Of a DNA stretch of 64,000 nucleotides, positions 17,337 to 26,051 are shown piece after piece; position 1 is the stretch's first letter; the number at the start of each line of letters is the position of its first letter. The stretch comes from Bacteroidales bacterium UBA5433. GTDB taxonomy: Bacteria; Bacteroidota; Bacteroidia; Bacteroidales; UBA932. Both the position numbers and the translations under genes were made by a program. Under the pieces are notes generated by a model, which saw nothing but the letters and a program-made list of their open reading frames with translations, did no database searches and had not been told where the DNA came from. The DNA lies in contig DIRP01000018.1 of the NCBI GenBank assembly GCA_002427525.1, forward strand, positions 40,043 to 104,042, written 5' to 3'.

Positions 17337-18731
17337 TTAATATCTGTAAAAATCGGGTTTATAAGGTCCATCTTTAGGGAATCCTATATATTGTGCTTGT
17401 TTATCTGTCATGGGTGTCAGTTCAACTCCCAGGTAATCCAGATGAAGGCGTGCCACGTCTTCGTCCATTTTTTTGGATAGTAAATAAACACCTGTTTCAA
17501 ACGTATCGTTCCATAGGCTGATTTGTGCCAGTACCTGGTTTGTAAAAGAAGTGCTCATAACAAAAGAGGGGTGTCCCGTGGCACATCCCAGGTTTACCAA
17601 ACGGCCTTCTGCCAGAAGCAGGATAGAATGTCCGTCGGGGAAGGTGAATTGATCTACCTGGGGTTTTATGTTGGTTTTTTTGATACCGGGGTACCGGAGC
17701 AATTCATCTACTTGAATCTCATTATCAAAGTGACCTATGTTGCAGACAATGGAATTGTCTTTCATGGCGGCCATATGTTCTGCGGTAATTACGTCGCAAT
17801 TGCCGGTAGCCGTTACGAAAATACGGCCTTCCTCCAGGCAGTTTTCCAGCCTGCGCACTTCAAAACCTTCTACAGATGCCTGCAAGGCACAGATGGGGTC
17901 CACTTCTGTAACAAGGACACGGGCTCCGTACGAACGCATACTTCTGGCACAGCCTTTCCCTACGTCTCCATAGCCGCAAACGACTACTACTTTACCGCCA
18001 ATCATCACATCTGTAGCGCGTTTAATGCCGTCTGCCAACGATTCATGGCAGCCGTACAGGTTGTCAAATTTTGATTTGGTAACCGAGTCGTTAACGTTAA
18101 TGGCCGGAAACAACAATTTTCCTTGTTCAAACATCTGGTAGAGCCGGTGCACTCCGGTAGTTGTTTCTTCACTTACACCTTTTATTTCTTTTGCCATACG
18201 GGTCCACATGCCCGGTTTTTCCTGCAATGTTTTCTTAAGCAAGGCGGCAATGGCTTTCTCTTCTCTGTTGTTGTTCAGGTTATCCAATACGGAAGGATCT
18301 TTTTCTGCACAGACTCCTTTATGCACTAAAAGCGTAGCATCTCCCCCGTCGTCAACAATCAGATGGGGGCCTTTTCCTCCCGGAAAAGAGAGGGCTTGCA
18401 GGGTACTCCACCAGTATTCCTCCAGGGTTTCGCCTTTCCAGGCAAAAACAGGAATACCGGCTTCTGCCATGGCGGCAGCGGCATGGTCCTGTGTTGAAAA
18501 AATATTACAGGAGGCCCAGCGTACCTCGGCACCCAACATAGTAAGGGTTTCTATAAGAACAGCAGTCTGTATAGTCATGTGCAGACTCCCTGTTATTCTG
18601 GCGCCACGCAAAGGCTGCTGATTTTTGTAACGTTCGCGCAGGGCCATAAGTCCCGGCATTTCCTGTTCTGCCAGTGTTATTTCTTTTCTTCCAAAACCGG
18701 CCAGGCTCAGGTCTTTTATCTTGTAATCCAT
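17337..18731 (-). CDS. ahcY: adenosylhomocysteinase
   Basis: Hydrolyses S-adenosylhomocysteine to adenosine and homocysteine, keeping methyltransferases uninhibited; uses bound NAD. The 464 residues show [21 protein letters not shown], the substrate-site [13 protein letters not shown], the NAD loop [14 protein letters not shown], and the C-terminal KPDFYRY that closes the neighbouring active site. I start at the ATG 18731 ([10 protein letters not shown]), which follows a -7 box by 17 bases; an in-frame extension to 18872 would run through that promoter. First gene of a seven-gene operon that also contains the SAM-dependent rsmI. Confidence 0.96.
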   Translation of the reverse strand: MDYKIKDLSLAGFGRKEITLAEQEMPGLMALRERYKNQQPLRGARITGSLHMTIQTAVLIETLTMLGAEVRWASCNIFSTQDHAAAAMAEAGIPVFAWKGETLEEYWWSTLQALSFPGGKGPHLIVDDGGDATLLVHKGVCAEKDPSVLDNLNNNREEKAIAALLKKTLQEKPGMWTRMAKEIKGVSEETTTGVHRLYQMFEQGKLLFPAINVNDSVTKSKFDNLYGCHESLADGIKRATDVMIGGKVVVVCGYGDVGKGCARSMRSYGARVLVTEVDPICALQASVEGFEVRRLENCLEEGRIFVTATGNCDVITAEHMAAMKDNSIVCNIGHFDNEIQVDELLRYPGIKKTNIKPQVDQFTFPDGHSILLLAEGRLVNLGCATGHPSFVMSTSFTNQVLAQISLWNDTFETGVYLLSKKMDEDVARLHLDYLGVELTPMTDKQAQYIGFPKDGPYKPDFYRY

Positions 18732-18748
18732 TTTTACGTACTTTGCTA

Positions 18749-18756
18749 CAAAGTTA
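18749..18756 (-). promoter_or_regulatory. -7 box for the ahcY operon
   Basis: TAACTTTG on the minus strand matches TAnnTTTG, 17 bases before the ahcY ATG. It lies in the 44-base gap after the LytTR gene. It decides the ahcY start against a longer frame. Confidence 0.5.
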
Positions 18757-18775
18757 AGCAAAAAAGAAACAGGTC

Positions 18776-19558
18776 TTAAATACCTAGTGCATCCTTTAGG
18801 GCAGTATAACCCGTAGCACTTATTCTGATGGATTCGCCGTTTGTCAGGAAGAGGTACTGTTGCTGACCGCACCGCTCTATACGACTTATTTTAGAGGTGT
18901 TTACAATGAAGGAACGGTGGACCCTTACAAACTGTGAAGCCGGCAGGGTTTCCTGCAGGTGTTTCATGGTCTCTTCCTTAAGCCAAAAACCTTCTTCCGT
19001 TACAAGGCGGACGTAATCCCCGTCTGCACTAATAAAGAGAAGGTCCGCTATGGGAATAACGCGTAGGGCGTTGCCGGAGCGAACCAATATATTTTCCGGA
19101 TAATTTTGATCGGGAGCCGGTTGTATTTTTGGTATGTTGTCCGGTTGATCTGCTTTATTGGATGCTACGGGTGTTTGGCTTTGGCTGCGGATTTTCTTTT
19201 GAAGGGCAAACAGCAAGGATACCAGCAAAGTAAAAAAAAGGCGCAACGGGAGCGATGGAAGGTACCTGTGAAAGGTTGCGTCATCAAAAAACACATAAAG
19301 GATTAAGGGAGGGATACCGGCAACGCCCAGGAAAAAAAGCAGCAGTTGCACAAAATCGGGCATGCCGTATTCATGCATGCTCAAGGTAAAAAAGCCGAGG
19401 AGGAACAGGCTTGCTGCCAGAGTCAATGCGTCGGAGAGTATGAGCAAAGGGGGGAATGACAGCAACAGGCCGGGCAAAATAGCAGCCGGAAATGCCAGTA
19501 AAAGAATGGCACTTCCGGTTATTATGCTATTGTATTTACTTAATCTCTGCACCGCCAA
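18776..19558 (-). CDS. membrane-bound LytTR-type transcription regulator
   Basis: A 260-residue protein with four predicted membrane segments in the first 120 residues, a Pro/Gln-rich linker, and a C-terminal LytTR DNA-binding domain (about 155-258) with the family pattern [43 protein letters not shown]. Unlike two-component LytTR regulators it has no receiver domain; sensing would be through the membrane part. No ATG exists before the first membrane segment: the start is TTG at 19558 or GTG at 19552. It overlaps the 3' end of the LiaF-like gene by 23 bases, so it is probably translated by coupling. Confidence 0.85.
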   Translation of the reverse strand: MAVQRLSKYNSIITGSAILLLAFPAAILPGLLLSFPPLLILSDALTLAASLFLLGFFTLSMHEYGMPDFVQLLLFFLGVAGIPPLILYVFFDDATFHRYLPSLPLRLFFTLLVSLLFALQKKIRSQSQTPVASNKADQPDNIPKIQPAPDQNYPENILVRSGNALRVIPIADLLFISADGDYVRLVTEEGFWLKEETMKHLQETLPASQFVRVHRSFIVNTSKISRIERCGQQQYLFLTNGESIRISATGYTALKDALGI

Positions 19559-20348
19559 AAACGCATTCTACTTTAATAATCAGCCTGGAGCGGGTATCAG
19601 TTATTTCTGTGTAGGGTCTTTTGTCCTTAAACCCTCCAAAGACACATTCGCTCTGGACTTCCACATTCCATTGCGGGGGAATGAGTAACGTGATTCCACC
19701 AAATACAGCTTCTAGTTTCAGAACAGAAACACCTTCCTGCAGGTTGGTTTTTCTCAGATCCAATGTCATTCCTCCAAATACTGTCTCTATTTCGCCTCCC
19801 CGGAATTCCGGTTCCAGAAAGACATTTTCGGAACCCCTGAAAACCAGAGAGTAATAAACATAGCCGTCTTTGCTCCGATTGGTTGCCCGGGAGGTATTCC
19901 TGTACGTACGGTCTTCCCCATGCCGGTAATTGGAGCTGCTGTCTGTAGTGGCACGGATAAAAATAATAATGCCTACAGCTATCAGCAGGAGTGGCCACAT
20001 GTTTCTCCAGTTAAAATGTGTCAGCCAACTCCACCCGGAAAGGAAGGGAAGTCCGCCCAGTCTGGGGAGCAGAAAAAAGAGCCCTATGAGTAACAAAACA
20101 ACACCTTGTGTTTTTTGTTTTCGTAGGAGCGAGAGAATCCCTACGGCTACCAGCAGCATTTGCCACGAAAGCAGGACGCGTCGCAAACCAAAAGAAATCC
20201 AGCCGGTATAGGATAAAAATAAAATCAGGCCTGCAGCTATAAAAACCAAGCCTACGAAAAAACCACCGGAGAAACGGTTTCTGTTCTCTTCCGGTTCAGG
20301 ATAGTAACTGTTTCCGGTGTCGTGTTCCTGATTGTCTAAAATTTCCAT
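19536..20348 (-). CDS. LiaF-like membrane protein (cell-wall stress family)
   Basis: A 270-residue protein. After about 28 hydrophilic residues come four membrane segments (about 29-130) of the LiaF-TM type, then a C-terminal domain with four VFGG motifs ([43 protein letters not shown]) spaced as turns of a beta-structure. Relatives in Firmicutes inhibit the LiaRS cell-envelope stress system. Here the next gene encodes a membrane LytTR regulator in place of LiaRS, suggesting a similar sensing pair; that is inference from context. A promoter with good spacing lies upstream. Confidence 0.82.
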   Translation of the reverse strand: MEILDNQEHDTGNSYYPEPEENRNRFSGGFFVGLVFIAAGLILFLSYTGWISFGLRRVLLSWQMLLVAVGILSLLRKQKTQGVVLLLIGLFFLLPRLGGLPFLSGWSWLTHFNWRNMWPLLLIAVGIIIFIRATTDSSSNYRHGEDRTYRNTSRATNRSKDGYVYYSLVFRGSENVFLEPEFRGGEIETVFGGMTLDLRKTNLQEGVSVLKLEAVFGGITLLIPPQWNVEVQSECVFGGFKDKRPYTEITDTRSRLIIKVECVFGGAEIK

Positions 20349-20375
20349 TTCAATACTGTGTTAAATTGATTACCA

Positions 20376-20406
20376 CAAAAGTAATGGCACACGTAATGCA
20401 ATACAA
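20376..20406 (-). promoter_or_regulatory. promoter for the LiaF-like/LytTR pair
   Basis: TACTTTTG (20383-20376 on the minus strand) matches TAnnTTTG; TTG (20406-20404) lies 20 bases upstream, the usual -33 spacing. The ATG follows the box by 27 bases. Confidence 0.6.
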
Positions 20407-20459
20407 CAGAAACCCGATGAACACCGAAGTTTTCCCCGATAGATGGAAGTATATTTACG

Positions 20460-21671
20460 TTAAAAAGGAACGCCCATAGCTTCACAGATTTTTTTAGGAA
20501 TGTCTGTGTTGTCTATTCTTCCGGCAAAAAGTTCGCTTCCGGCCCCCATGGCATATACGGGAACGGGAATACCTGTATGGGAAGAGGTGGTCCATCCGAT
20601 ACGGGCCCTGCGGTTCATTTCTTCAATTTGTTCTACTTCTTTCTTTTTGCCGTCGGCCAGCAGTTTGTCTTTAGATGCATGCTGTTCTTCCAATTGGTCA
20701 AAATGCATGGTATAGCGTTTTTCCCAGCCCAGGGACAGGCCACCGGTTTCGTGGTCGGCCGTCACAACAATCAATGTTTCATTGGGATGCTTTTCAGCAA
20801 AGGCTACAGCTATTTGAACAGCCAGGTCAAAATCTATGGTTTCAAGAATGGTGGTAAGACCATCGTTGGCATGGCAGGCCCAGTCAATGCGTCCTCCTTC
20901 ACTCATAAGGAAAAAACCTTTGTCGTTATCAAGAAATGCAATAGCTGCCTGCAGGATATCTGCCTGTGTCATGTCACCTTCATCGCGGTCAATGGCAAAA
21001 GGAACGGCTTCCAGGTAATTCCTGTCTTTTTCCTGGAGAAGGATCATTTTTTCTGCCTGGCGTAGCGTTTCAAAATCTTCCATGCCGTATGCTATAGTGT
21101 AGCCGGCTTCTTCTATCAAAGGAATTACGGAAGGTTGGTCTTTGTCTTTGCCTTCCGGCTGAATGAATCCGCCTCCGCCAAAGAAATCAAAGCCTGTTTG
21201 CGGCAACTGCAGAGCTATGTCGTAATAATTTGAACGGGAAGGAGCGTTTGCATAAAAGGCAGCCGGTGTGGCATGGTCAAGGGTTACGGTAGAGGTAACT
21301 CCAACCTTGAAGCCTGCTTCTTTGATTTTGTAAGTAATAGCCTGTAAGGGCAGGGTATCGGGACTCATGCCCAGCATATTGTTGGTTGTCTTTTCTCCTG
21401 TGGCAAGAGCCGTGCCGGCAGCAGAGGAACAGGTTATGATATTGCTGGCACTGTAAGTTGTCGCAGTTCCCAGGACAGGAAATTGAGAAAAAGAAAGAGG
21501 TTCGGAACCTATCCGGCCGTCTTTGTCTGCCAACCAGGCTTCTGTCAAAGATACCTGAGCCAGCCCCATACCGTCACCTATAAAATAAAACACATATTTG
21601 GCCTGCGGAGCCTGTTGCACACATCCGGCAAACAGTACAGCCAATGCAATAAGAGTGAGAAAACGTTTCAT
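20460..21671 (-). CDS. alkaline phosphatase, PhoA-type lipoprotein
   Basis: A 403-residue secreted phosphomonoesterase. The signal ends in a lipobox, LFAGC with Cys17, so it is a predicted lipoprotein. Alkaline phosphatase motifs are complete: FYFIGDGMG (metal Asp), the nucleophile serine in ITCSSAAGTALATG, GVTSTVTLDHATPAAFYAN, SEGGRIDWACHANDG and VTADHETGGLSLG. Shorter than E. coli PhoA (471). It stands alone between the LiaF-like pair and the exb operon, with its own -7 box. Phosphate control cannot be judged from the sequence. Confidence 0.93.
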   Translation of the reverse strand: MKRFLTLIALAVLFAGCVQQAPQAKYVFYFIGDGMGLAQVSLTEAWLADKDGRIGSEPLSFSQFPVLGTATTYSASNIITCSSAAGTALATGEKTTNNMLGMSPDTLPLQAITYKIKEAGFKVGVTSTVTLDHATPAAFYANAPSRSNYYDIALQLPQTGFDFFGGGGFIQPEGKDKDQPSVIPLIEEAGYTIAYGMEDFETLRQAEKMILLQEKDRNYLEAVPFAIDRDEGDMTQADILQAAIAFLDNDKGFFLMSEGGRIDWACHANDGLTTILETIDFDLAVQIAVAFAEKHPNETLIVVTADHETGGLSLGWEKRYTMHFDQLEEQHASKDKLLADGKKKEVEQIEEMNRRARIGWTTSSHTGIPVPVYAMGAGSELFAGRIDNTDIPKKICEAMGVPF

Positions 21672-21695
21672 GAAAATAGCTTATTTAGTTTCATG

Positions 21696-21703
21696 CAAAG
21701 GTA
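21696..21703 (-). promoter_or_regulatory. -7 box for the alkaline phosphatase gene
   Basis: TACCTTTG on the minus strand matches TAnnTTTG, 24 bases before the ATG. It directly follows the T-run of the exb terminator. Confidence 0.5.
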
Positions 21704-21742
21704 AAAAAAAAAGACCGACTTGAAATGGTTTTCAGCCGGTCT
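21703..21742 (-). terminator. rho-independent terminator of the exb operon
   Basis: On the minus strand the arms 21742-21730 and 21725-21712 pair over about 13 positions (AGACCG... with ...CGGTCT), with one bulge and a four-base loop, followed by a run of nine to ten T. It begins 20 bases after the stop of the second exbD gene. Confidence 0.8.
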
Positions 21743-21761
21743 CTTTTTATCGGTTCTTTTA

Positions 21762-22244
21762 TCAGAAGCCGTGGTGCTCTACTTTTCTGCGTGTCGAATA
21801 CATAATCTTCAGGGCAGAACAACGTCTGAGCTCCTGCTTAACGTCTGTTACAATACCCATACGCACGTCTTCATCCACTTTCAGGGTAACAGTCATTAAA
21901 GGGCGGTCAGCCTCTGACATAGATTCGCGTGATGCAGCAATGAAGTCACGTATGTCTTCTATAGTGCTGAATGCATCATTTAGCTGTATCCGGGAGTCAG
22001 TTCCGTATTGTGCTTGCAAAGTAGGAATGGGAGGGCCAATATTTATATAACTGGCCAGGTCCTTGCGCTCCAGTTTTGCAATTTCTGTTGCTTCCGGGAG
22101 CCTCACCGTAACCACACGTTCTGAAGTACGGAAACTGGTTGAGATCATAAAAAAGAATAATATCATGAACACAACGTCAGGGAGTGAGGCTGTACTCAGG
22201 GCAGGCACTGTTTTTTTGCTGTTTTTACTTTGAAATTTTGCCAT
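21762..22244 (-). CDS. exbD: ExbD/TolR family transport protein (second copy)
   Basis: A 160-residue protein with a short cytosolic N terminus, one membrane segment with the ExbD pattern SLPDVVFMILFFFMISTSF (the Asp of the proton path at residue 24), and a periplasmic domain of about 110 residues. With ExbB it converts proton flow into energy for TonB-dependent outer-membrane transport. It follows the first exbD gene by 12 bases and ends the operon before the terminator. Two ExbD paralogs in one operon are common in this phylum. Confidence 0.92.
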   Translation of the reverse strand: MAKFQSKNSKKTVPALSTASLPDVVFMILFFFMISTSFRTSERVVTVRLPEATEIAKLERKDLASYINIGPPIPTLQAQYGTDSRIQLNDAFSTIEDIRDFIAASRESMSEADRPLMTVTLKVDEDVRMGIVTDVKQELRRCSALKIMYSTRRKVEHHGF

Positions 22245-22256
22245 AGTTATTGCCTC

Positions 22257-22838
22257 CTATCTTCTTCTTTTTGTTACTTCTCTTGGTTCTCTCTCGGAAA
22301 GGCTCATAGGAACTGCATCCCTCGTAATTCGCTGTTGGTCATCATTCAGGAAGTCATACTTCTTTCCAAAATGCTGCATCGCAAAATCGTCACGGACTTC
22401 GTTAAAAGCTTTTACCAGTTCGTTTTGCACTTCGATATAGGCTTTGTATGAAGTCCCACGGGTGTTTTGAAGTGAAACTAGCGCACGCGATACCATATAA
22501 GGGCCAAAGCCTTCAATATCTCTTTCCCGCTTTTCTGGTAAATTGGGCAGATTTGCGGGGTTGGTGAGAAATTCTTTTACTTTTTCCTTAAGCATCACGA
22601 CAGGCATTTCCTCTCCTCCGGCGAACAAACGGTCGTTGTTGTTGATCAGTACAACCATAATGTTTCGTTTGTTGATCTGATCAGCTTGTTCTATGTGATT
22701 TTCATCGGGCATGGGAGGAAGACGACGCTGAATCCCGGTTTCTGTATCCATGGTCGTAACCATCATAAAGAAAGTAAGGAGCAGGAAAGCGATGTCTGCC
22801 ATTGAGCCTGCGTTAATATCACCTGCTGGTCTTGCCAT
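22257..22838 (-). CDS. exbD: ExbD/TolR family transport protein (first copy)
   Basis: A 193-residue ExbD-like protein. The N-terminal membrane segment GSMADIAFLLLTFFMMVTTM has the conserved Asp (residue 15), followed by MDTETGIQRRLPP and a longer periplasmic part than its neighbour, including VLINNNDRLFAGGEEM. The C terminus is basic (REVTKRRR). It probably forms mixed complexes with the second ExbD and the ExbB encoded two genes upstream. Start ATG at 22838, 16 bases after the upstream gene. Confidence 0.92.
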   Translation of the reverse strand: MARPAGDINAGSMADIAFLLLTFFMMVTTMDTETGIQRRLPPMPDENHIEQADQINKRNIMVVLINNNDRLFAGGEEMPVVMLKEKVKEFLTNPANLPNLPEKRERDIEGFGPYMVSRALVSLQNTRGTSYKAYIEVQNELVKAFNEVRDDFAMQHFGKKYDFLNDDQQRITRDAVPMSLSEREPREVTKRRR

Positions 22839-22854
22839 AGTGTTTTAATTTTTA

Positions 22855-23280
22855 TTAGTTTTTCCTTACGGCTTTATAGATTGACCCTCCAACAATGGCT
22901 ACTATTGCACAGCCAACAAGGATATAAGTCATATAAAGACCGGTGTCGGTTAATTTAACCACAGACCCTTCAAAATGGGTTCCATTTGCAAGTGTCACAG
23001 GAGAACCCGGAGCTAGAAGGTATGAACCTCCTACCAGTACAACAGTTATACCTAGAGCCAGCAGAATCGTCCGCAATTTAATCGACCGTTGCTTCCAGGT
23101 AAGTAAGGGCATCAAAATGATCGCAAGAATGGTCAGTCCTAAAGTTATATAGGCCCAGTTTAAATACGAAAGGGTCCATCCATCCAGGTTGTCCCCACCC
23201 ATATTTGCGACATATAACACAGTAATGACAATGCTGATCAAAAAGAGTACCCATAATGTTATTTTTGGAATTTTCTTCAT
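22855..23280 (-). CDS. small membrane protein of the exb operon, function unknown
   Basis: A 141-residue protein with four predicted membrane segments (about 8-28, 36-59, 70-90, 115-135) and a short loop between segments three and four with a small hydrophilic hairpin (GSPVTLANGTHFEGSVVKL). I recognise no family name with certainty; proteins of this size commonly sit between exbB and exbD in Bacteroidales. Spacing of 9 bases from exbB and 16 to exbD puts it in the same operon, so a part in the ExbB/D complex is plausible. Confidence 0.7.
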   Translation of the reverse strand: MKKIPKITLWVLFLISIVITVLYVANMGGDNLDGWTLSYLNWAYITLGLTILAIILMPLLTWKQRSIKLRTILLALGITVVLVGGSYLLAPGSPVTLANGTHFEGSVVKLTDTGLYMTYILVGCAIVAIVGGSIYKAVRKN

Positions 23281-23289
23281 CGCAATGTC

Positions 23290-24027
23290 TTATTTTTCAT
23301 ATTTAACTAAAATGTCAACCATGGATATGGAGGCGTCTTCCATACTACTTACAATGCCATCCAGTTTTGAAATCAGGTAGTTGTATAATAATTGAAGAAT
23401 AATAGCCACGATAAGACCGAACACCGTAGTAATAAGAGCAACCTTGATACCGCCGGCAACGATAGTGGGGGAAATGTCTCCCGCAGACTCGATGGCATCA
23501 AATGCCTCAACCATCCCGATAACTGTTCCCAGGAATCCCAACATAGGAGCAATGGCGATGAACAACTGGATCCATGAAAAGCCTTTTTCCAGTTCCATCA
23601 TTTGGACAGAACCGTAAGAAGCGATTGATTTTTCCACGACTTCTATCCCTTGGTCAGCACGGCTGAGTCCCTGATAGAAAATGCTGGCTACCGGTCCGCG
23701 GGTATCACGGCAGATGTCCATAGCGGCAGAAACACCGCCTTCTTTCATGGCACCTTCTATTTTGGCCAGTAATTTTTCCGTATTGATTTCTGACATAGTC
23801 AGGTAAATAATACGTTCAATAGCAAGTGCAAGTCCGAATACAAGACAGAGCAGGATGGAGGACATAAAACCAGGTCCACCCTCAATGAATTTTGTTTTGA
23901 GCTGCTGGTGAATGGGTATCTCAACCTGTTCAATTTCACCCGTTGGGGTTGCTGTTTGTGCGACTGCGTACTGAGCAGAGATGGTAATGAATCCAAGAAC
24001 TGCCAAAAATACGAAAATTTTTTTCAT
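23290..24027 (-). CDS. exbB: ExbB/TolQ/MotA family proton channel protein
   Basis: A 245-residue protein. It starts with a cleavable-looking hydrophobic segment (KKIFVFLAVLGFITISAQYAVAQ), then three membrane segments of the ExbB type: one near residue 55, and two in the conserved MotA/TolQ core IAPMLGFLGTVIGMVEAFDAI...GIKVALITTVFGLIVAIILQL. ExbB forms the pentamer around ExbD that powers TonB. First gene of the operon exbB-unknown-exbD-exbD. Upstream, AACGTTTG at 24065-24072 is one mismatch from the -7 consensus. Confidence 0.92.
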   Translation of the reverse strand: MKKIFVFLAVLGFITISAQYAVAQTATPTGEIEQVEIPIHQQLKTKFIEGGPGFMSSILLCLVFGLALAIERIIYLTMSEINTEKLLAKIEGAMKEGGVSAAMDICRDTRGPVASIFYQGLSRADQGIEVVEKSIASYGSVQMMELEKGFSWIQLFIAIAPMLGFLGTVIGMVEAFDAIESAGDISPTIVAGGIKVALITTVFGLIVAIILQLLYNYLISKLDGIVSSMEDASISMVDILVKYEK

Positions 24028-24085
24028 TTCTGTTGAATAATTAGAGTTAAGAATTTATAGTAATCAAACGTTTATCTATTGAGTG

Positions 24086-24174
24086 CGGAGAGAGTGGGAT
24101 TCGAACCCACGAAACCCTTTTGGAGTTTACGCACTTTCCAGGCGCGCGCCTTCGACCAACTCGGCCACCTCTCC
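24086..24174 (-). tRNA. tRNA-Ser (anticodon GGA)
   Basis: An 89-base tRNA with a 7-bp acceptor stem (GGAGAGG with a G-U closing pair), D-arm GCCGAGTTGGTCGAAGGC, anticodon loop CTGGAAA (anticodon GGA, reads UCC/UCU), a long variable arm with a 6-bp stem (AAACTC/GGGTTT) as expected for serine, and T-arm GTGGGTTCGAATCCCAC. Discriminator base G73. CCA is not encoded. It is transcribed toward exbB from the same strand. Confidence 0.97.
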
Positions 24175-24258
24175 TCGGTATAATATTTTGCGAATTTACA
24201 CATTAAGTAGTAAAAACAGCGCAAGTTACTTAAAAAAGTCTTAATTCAAACAAATGTG

Positions 24259-25287
24259 TTAAAACTCACCGCTTAAAGGAATGCTTAAAAAGCTTCTAAC
24301 ACTCTCATTGTCTGGGTATAATCCTGTTAATAACATAATCTTGGTAAGGGCGGCTTCTGTTGTCATGTCGTAGCCGCTAATTACTCCTGCTTCTTTTAAT
24401 CGGGCCCCGCAAGCATACGAATCCATAGATACCCGTCCTGCCGGACATTGGGTGATATTCAAGATGATAGTATCCTCTGCTACAGCTTTGGACAGCATAG
24501 TAAGCAGCCATTCCAGGGAAGGCGCGTTACCTTGTCCGTAAGTTTCCAGAACAACAGCTCTAAGTCCGGGAATATGCAACAGGGCGCTGACAACTTGCTT
24601 TTCAATACCGGGAAAAATTTTCAGGATGGCAACGTCTGTTCCCAGGCGGGTGTGTACTTTCAATTTTTCCCCCCACGTATGGGGATAACGGATAGCGTTG
24701 CTGTTGTATTTAATCTGGATTCCCGCTTCTGCCAGAAAGGGGTAATTGGGAGAGCGGAAAGCGCGGAACTCTTCAGCATTGTATTTAAAAGCCCTGTTAC
24801 CACGGAACAGCCTGTCCTGAAAGAAGATACAAACTTCCGGAACCATGGCGTGGCCGTCCGGGGTCTTTTCGGCAGCGATTTCCACGGCAGAAATAAAATT
24901 TTCTTTTCCATCTGTACGGGGCATTCCAATAGGAAGCTGGCTGCCTGTTAAAATGACCGGTTTCTGTAGATTTTCCAGCATAAAGCTCAGCGCAGAGGCT
25001 GTGTAGCTCATGGTGTCTGTTCCGTGCAAAATAACAAATCCGTCGTACAGGTCATACTTCTCTTCTATGAGCAGTGCCAGTTTAACCCAAAAATCCGGAA
25101 CTATATTGGATGAATCAATAACGGGGTCAAAGGAAAAGGTATCAATAAGGAATCCGAATTTCCTAAGTTCCGGCACTTCTTCCAGCACGTGCTCAAACCG
25201 GAAAGGAATCAATTCTCCGGTTACGGGATGGGCTTTCATGCCAATGGTGCCTCCTGTATATATGACAAGAACTGAGGGTTTATTCAT
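24259..25287 (-). CDS. ansA: L-asparaginase, type I
   Basis: Hydrolyses asparagine to aspartate and ammonia. The 342 residues show both catalytic threonine motifs: IYTGGTIGMK at the N terminus and LHGTDTMSYTASALSFML, plus ILTGSQLP. There is no signal peptide, so it is the cytosolic AnsA type. The start overlaps the tatD stop (ATGA), placing it third in the dprA-tatD-ansA operon, an arrangement I know from other Bacteroidales. C-terminal allosteric-type region present (YDMTTEAALTKIML). Confidence 0.95.
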   Translation of the reverse strand: MNKPSVLVIYTGGTIGMKAHPVTGELIPFRFEHVLEEVPELRKFGFLIDTFSFDPVIDSSNIVPDFWVKLALLIEEKYDLYDGFVILHGTDTMSYTASALSFMLENLQKPVILTGSQLPIGMPRTDGKENFISAVEIAAEKTPDGHAMVPEVCIFFQDRLFRGNRAFKYNAEEFRAFRSPNYPFLAEAGIQIKYNSNAIRYPHTWGEKLKVHTRLGTDVAILKIFPGIEKQVVSALLHIPGLRAVVLETYGQGNAPSLEWLLTMLSKAVAEDTIILNITQCPAGRVSMDSYACGARLKEAGVISGYDMTTEAALTKIMLLTGLYPDNESVRSFLSIPLSGEF

Positions 25288-26051
25288 AGGGATTTACTAA
25301 AGAACAAAGATAATGCATTTTGTGTAGTAACTGCGACAATCTGTTTTTTGTCTGTATTCTTGATTTCTGCAAGCTTTTCAACAATATGTACTAAATAAGC
25401 ACTTTCGTTCCGTTTTCCCCGGAAGGGTTCCGGAGCCAGCCAGGGGGCATCTGTTTCAAGCACAATCTGGTTCAGGTTGGTTTCTTTGACTACTTCTGCA
25501 AGCCGTGCATTCCTGAATGTCAGTACGCCGCCAATGCCTATATAAAAACGGCCGTAACGGTTGGCTTCTGTAAAAATATCTTTGCCTCCTGACCAGGCAT
25601 GCAGGGTCCCCCTCATACCGGGGAAGCTGCATTTTTTCAGGGTTGCCAGAAGCTCGGGAAAGGCAGAACGGGAATGGATAATCAGGGGCAGGTTCAGTTC
25701 TTTTGCCCATTGTATTTGTTCTTCCAGGGCTGTGATCTGTTCTTTTTTATATTCCTCGGAGCGGTAGAAATCCAGCCCCACTTCCCCAATAGCAATGGCA
25801 TCTGCTGTATGTGAACGGGCAAAATCCAAAGCGGCTTTGTACTCTCCATCAACCGATCCAGGATGTACTCCCGTTGTTTTATAACACCAGCCCGGGTATG
25901 ATTTCAGACATGCTTCCATGGCGTGGTATGTATCCTGGTCAATGGCCGGAAGAATACACCGGCTGACACCGGCTTCTTTAGCTCGGGCTACTACCTTGTC
26001 TCTGTCTGCGTCGTAGGCTTGGTCGTATAAATGAACGTGTGTGTCTATCAT
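25284..26051 (-). CDS. tatD: TatD family deoxyribonuclease/hydrolase
   Basis: A 255-residue metal-dependent hydrolase of the TIM-barrel amidohydrolase fold. Metal-site motifs: IDTHVHLYD at the start, AIGEVGLDFYR, LIIHSRSAF, GTLHAWSGG and LETDAPWLAPEPFRGKRNE. TatD proteins have 3'-5' exonuclease activity on DNA and RNA. Coupled by ATGA to both dprA upstream and ansA downstream. Confidence 0.94.
   Translation of the reverse strand: MIDTHVHLYDQAYDADRDKVVARAKEAGVSRCILPAIDQDTYHAMEACLKSYPGWCYKTTGVHPGSVDGEYKAALDFARSHTADAIAIGEVGLDFYRSEEYKKEQITALEEQIQWAKELNLPLIIHSRSAFPELLATLKKCSFPGMRGTLHAWSGGKDIFTEANRYGRFYIGIGGVLTFRNARLAEVVKETNLNQIVLETDAPWLAPEPFRGKRNESAYLVHIVEKLAEIKNTDKKQIVAVTTQNALSLFFSKSL

Noticed and set aside
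24175..24258. Promoter for tRNA-Ser
   Set aside because: TAAATTCG on the minus strand has one mismatch to the -7 consensus and no -33 element at 19-21 bases; too weak to list.
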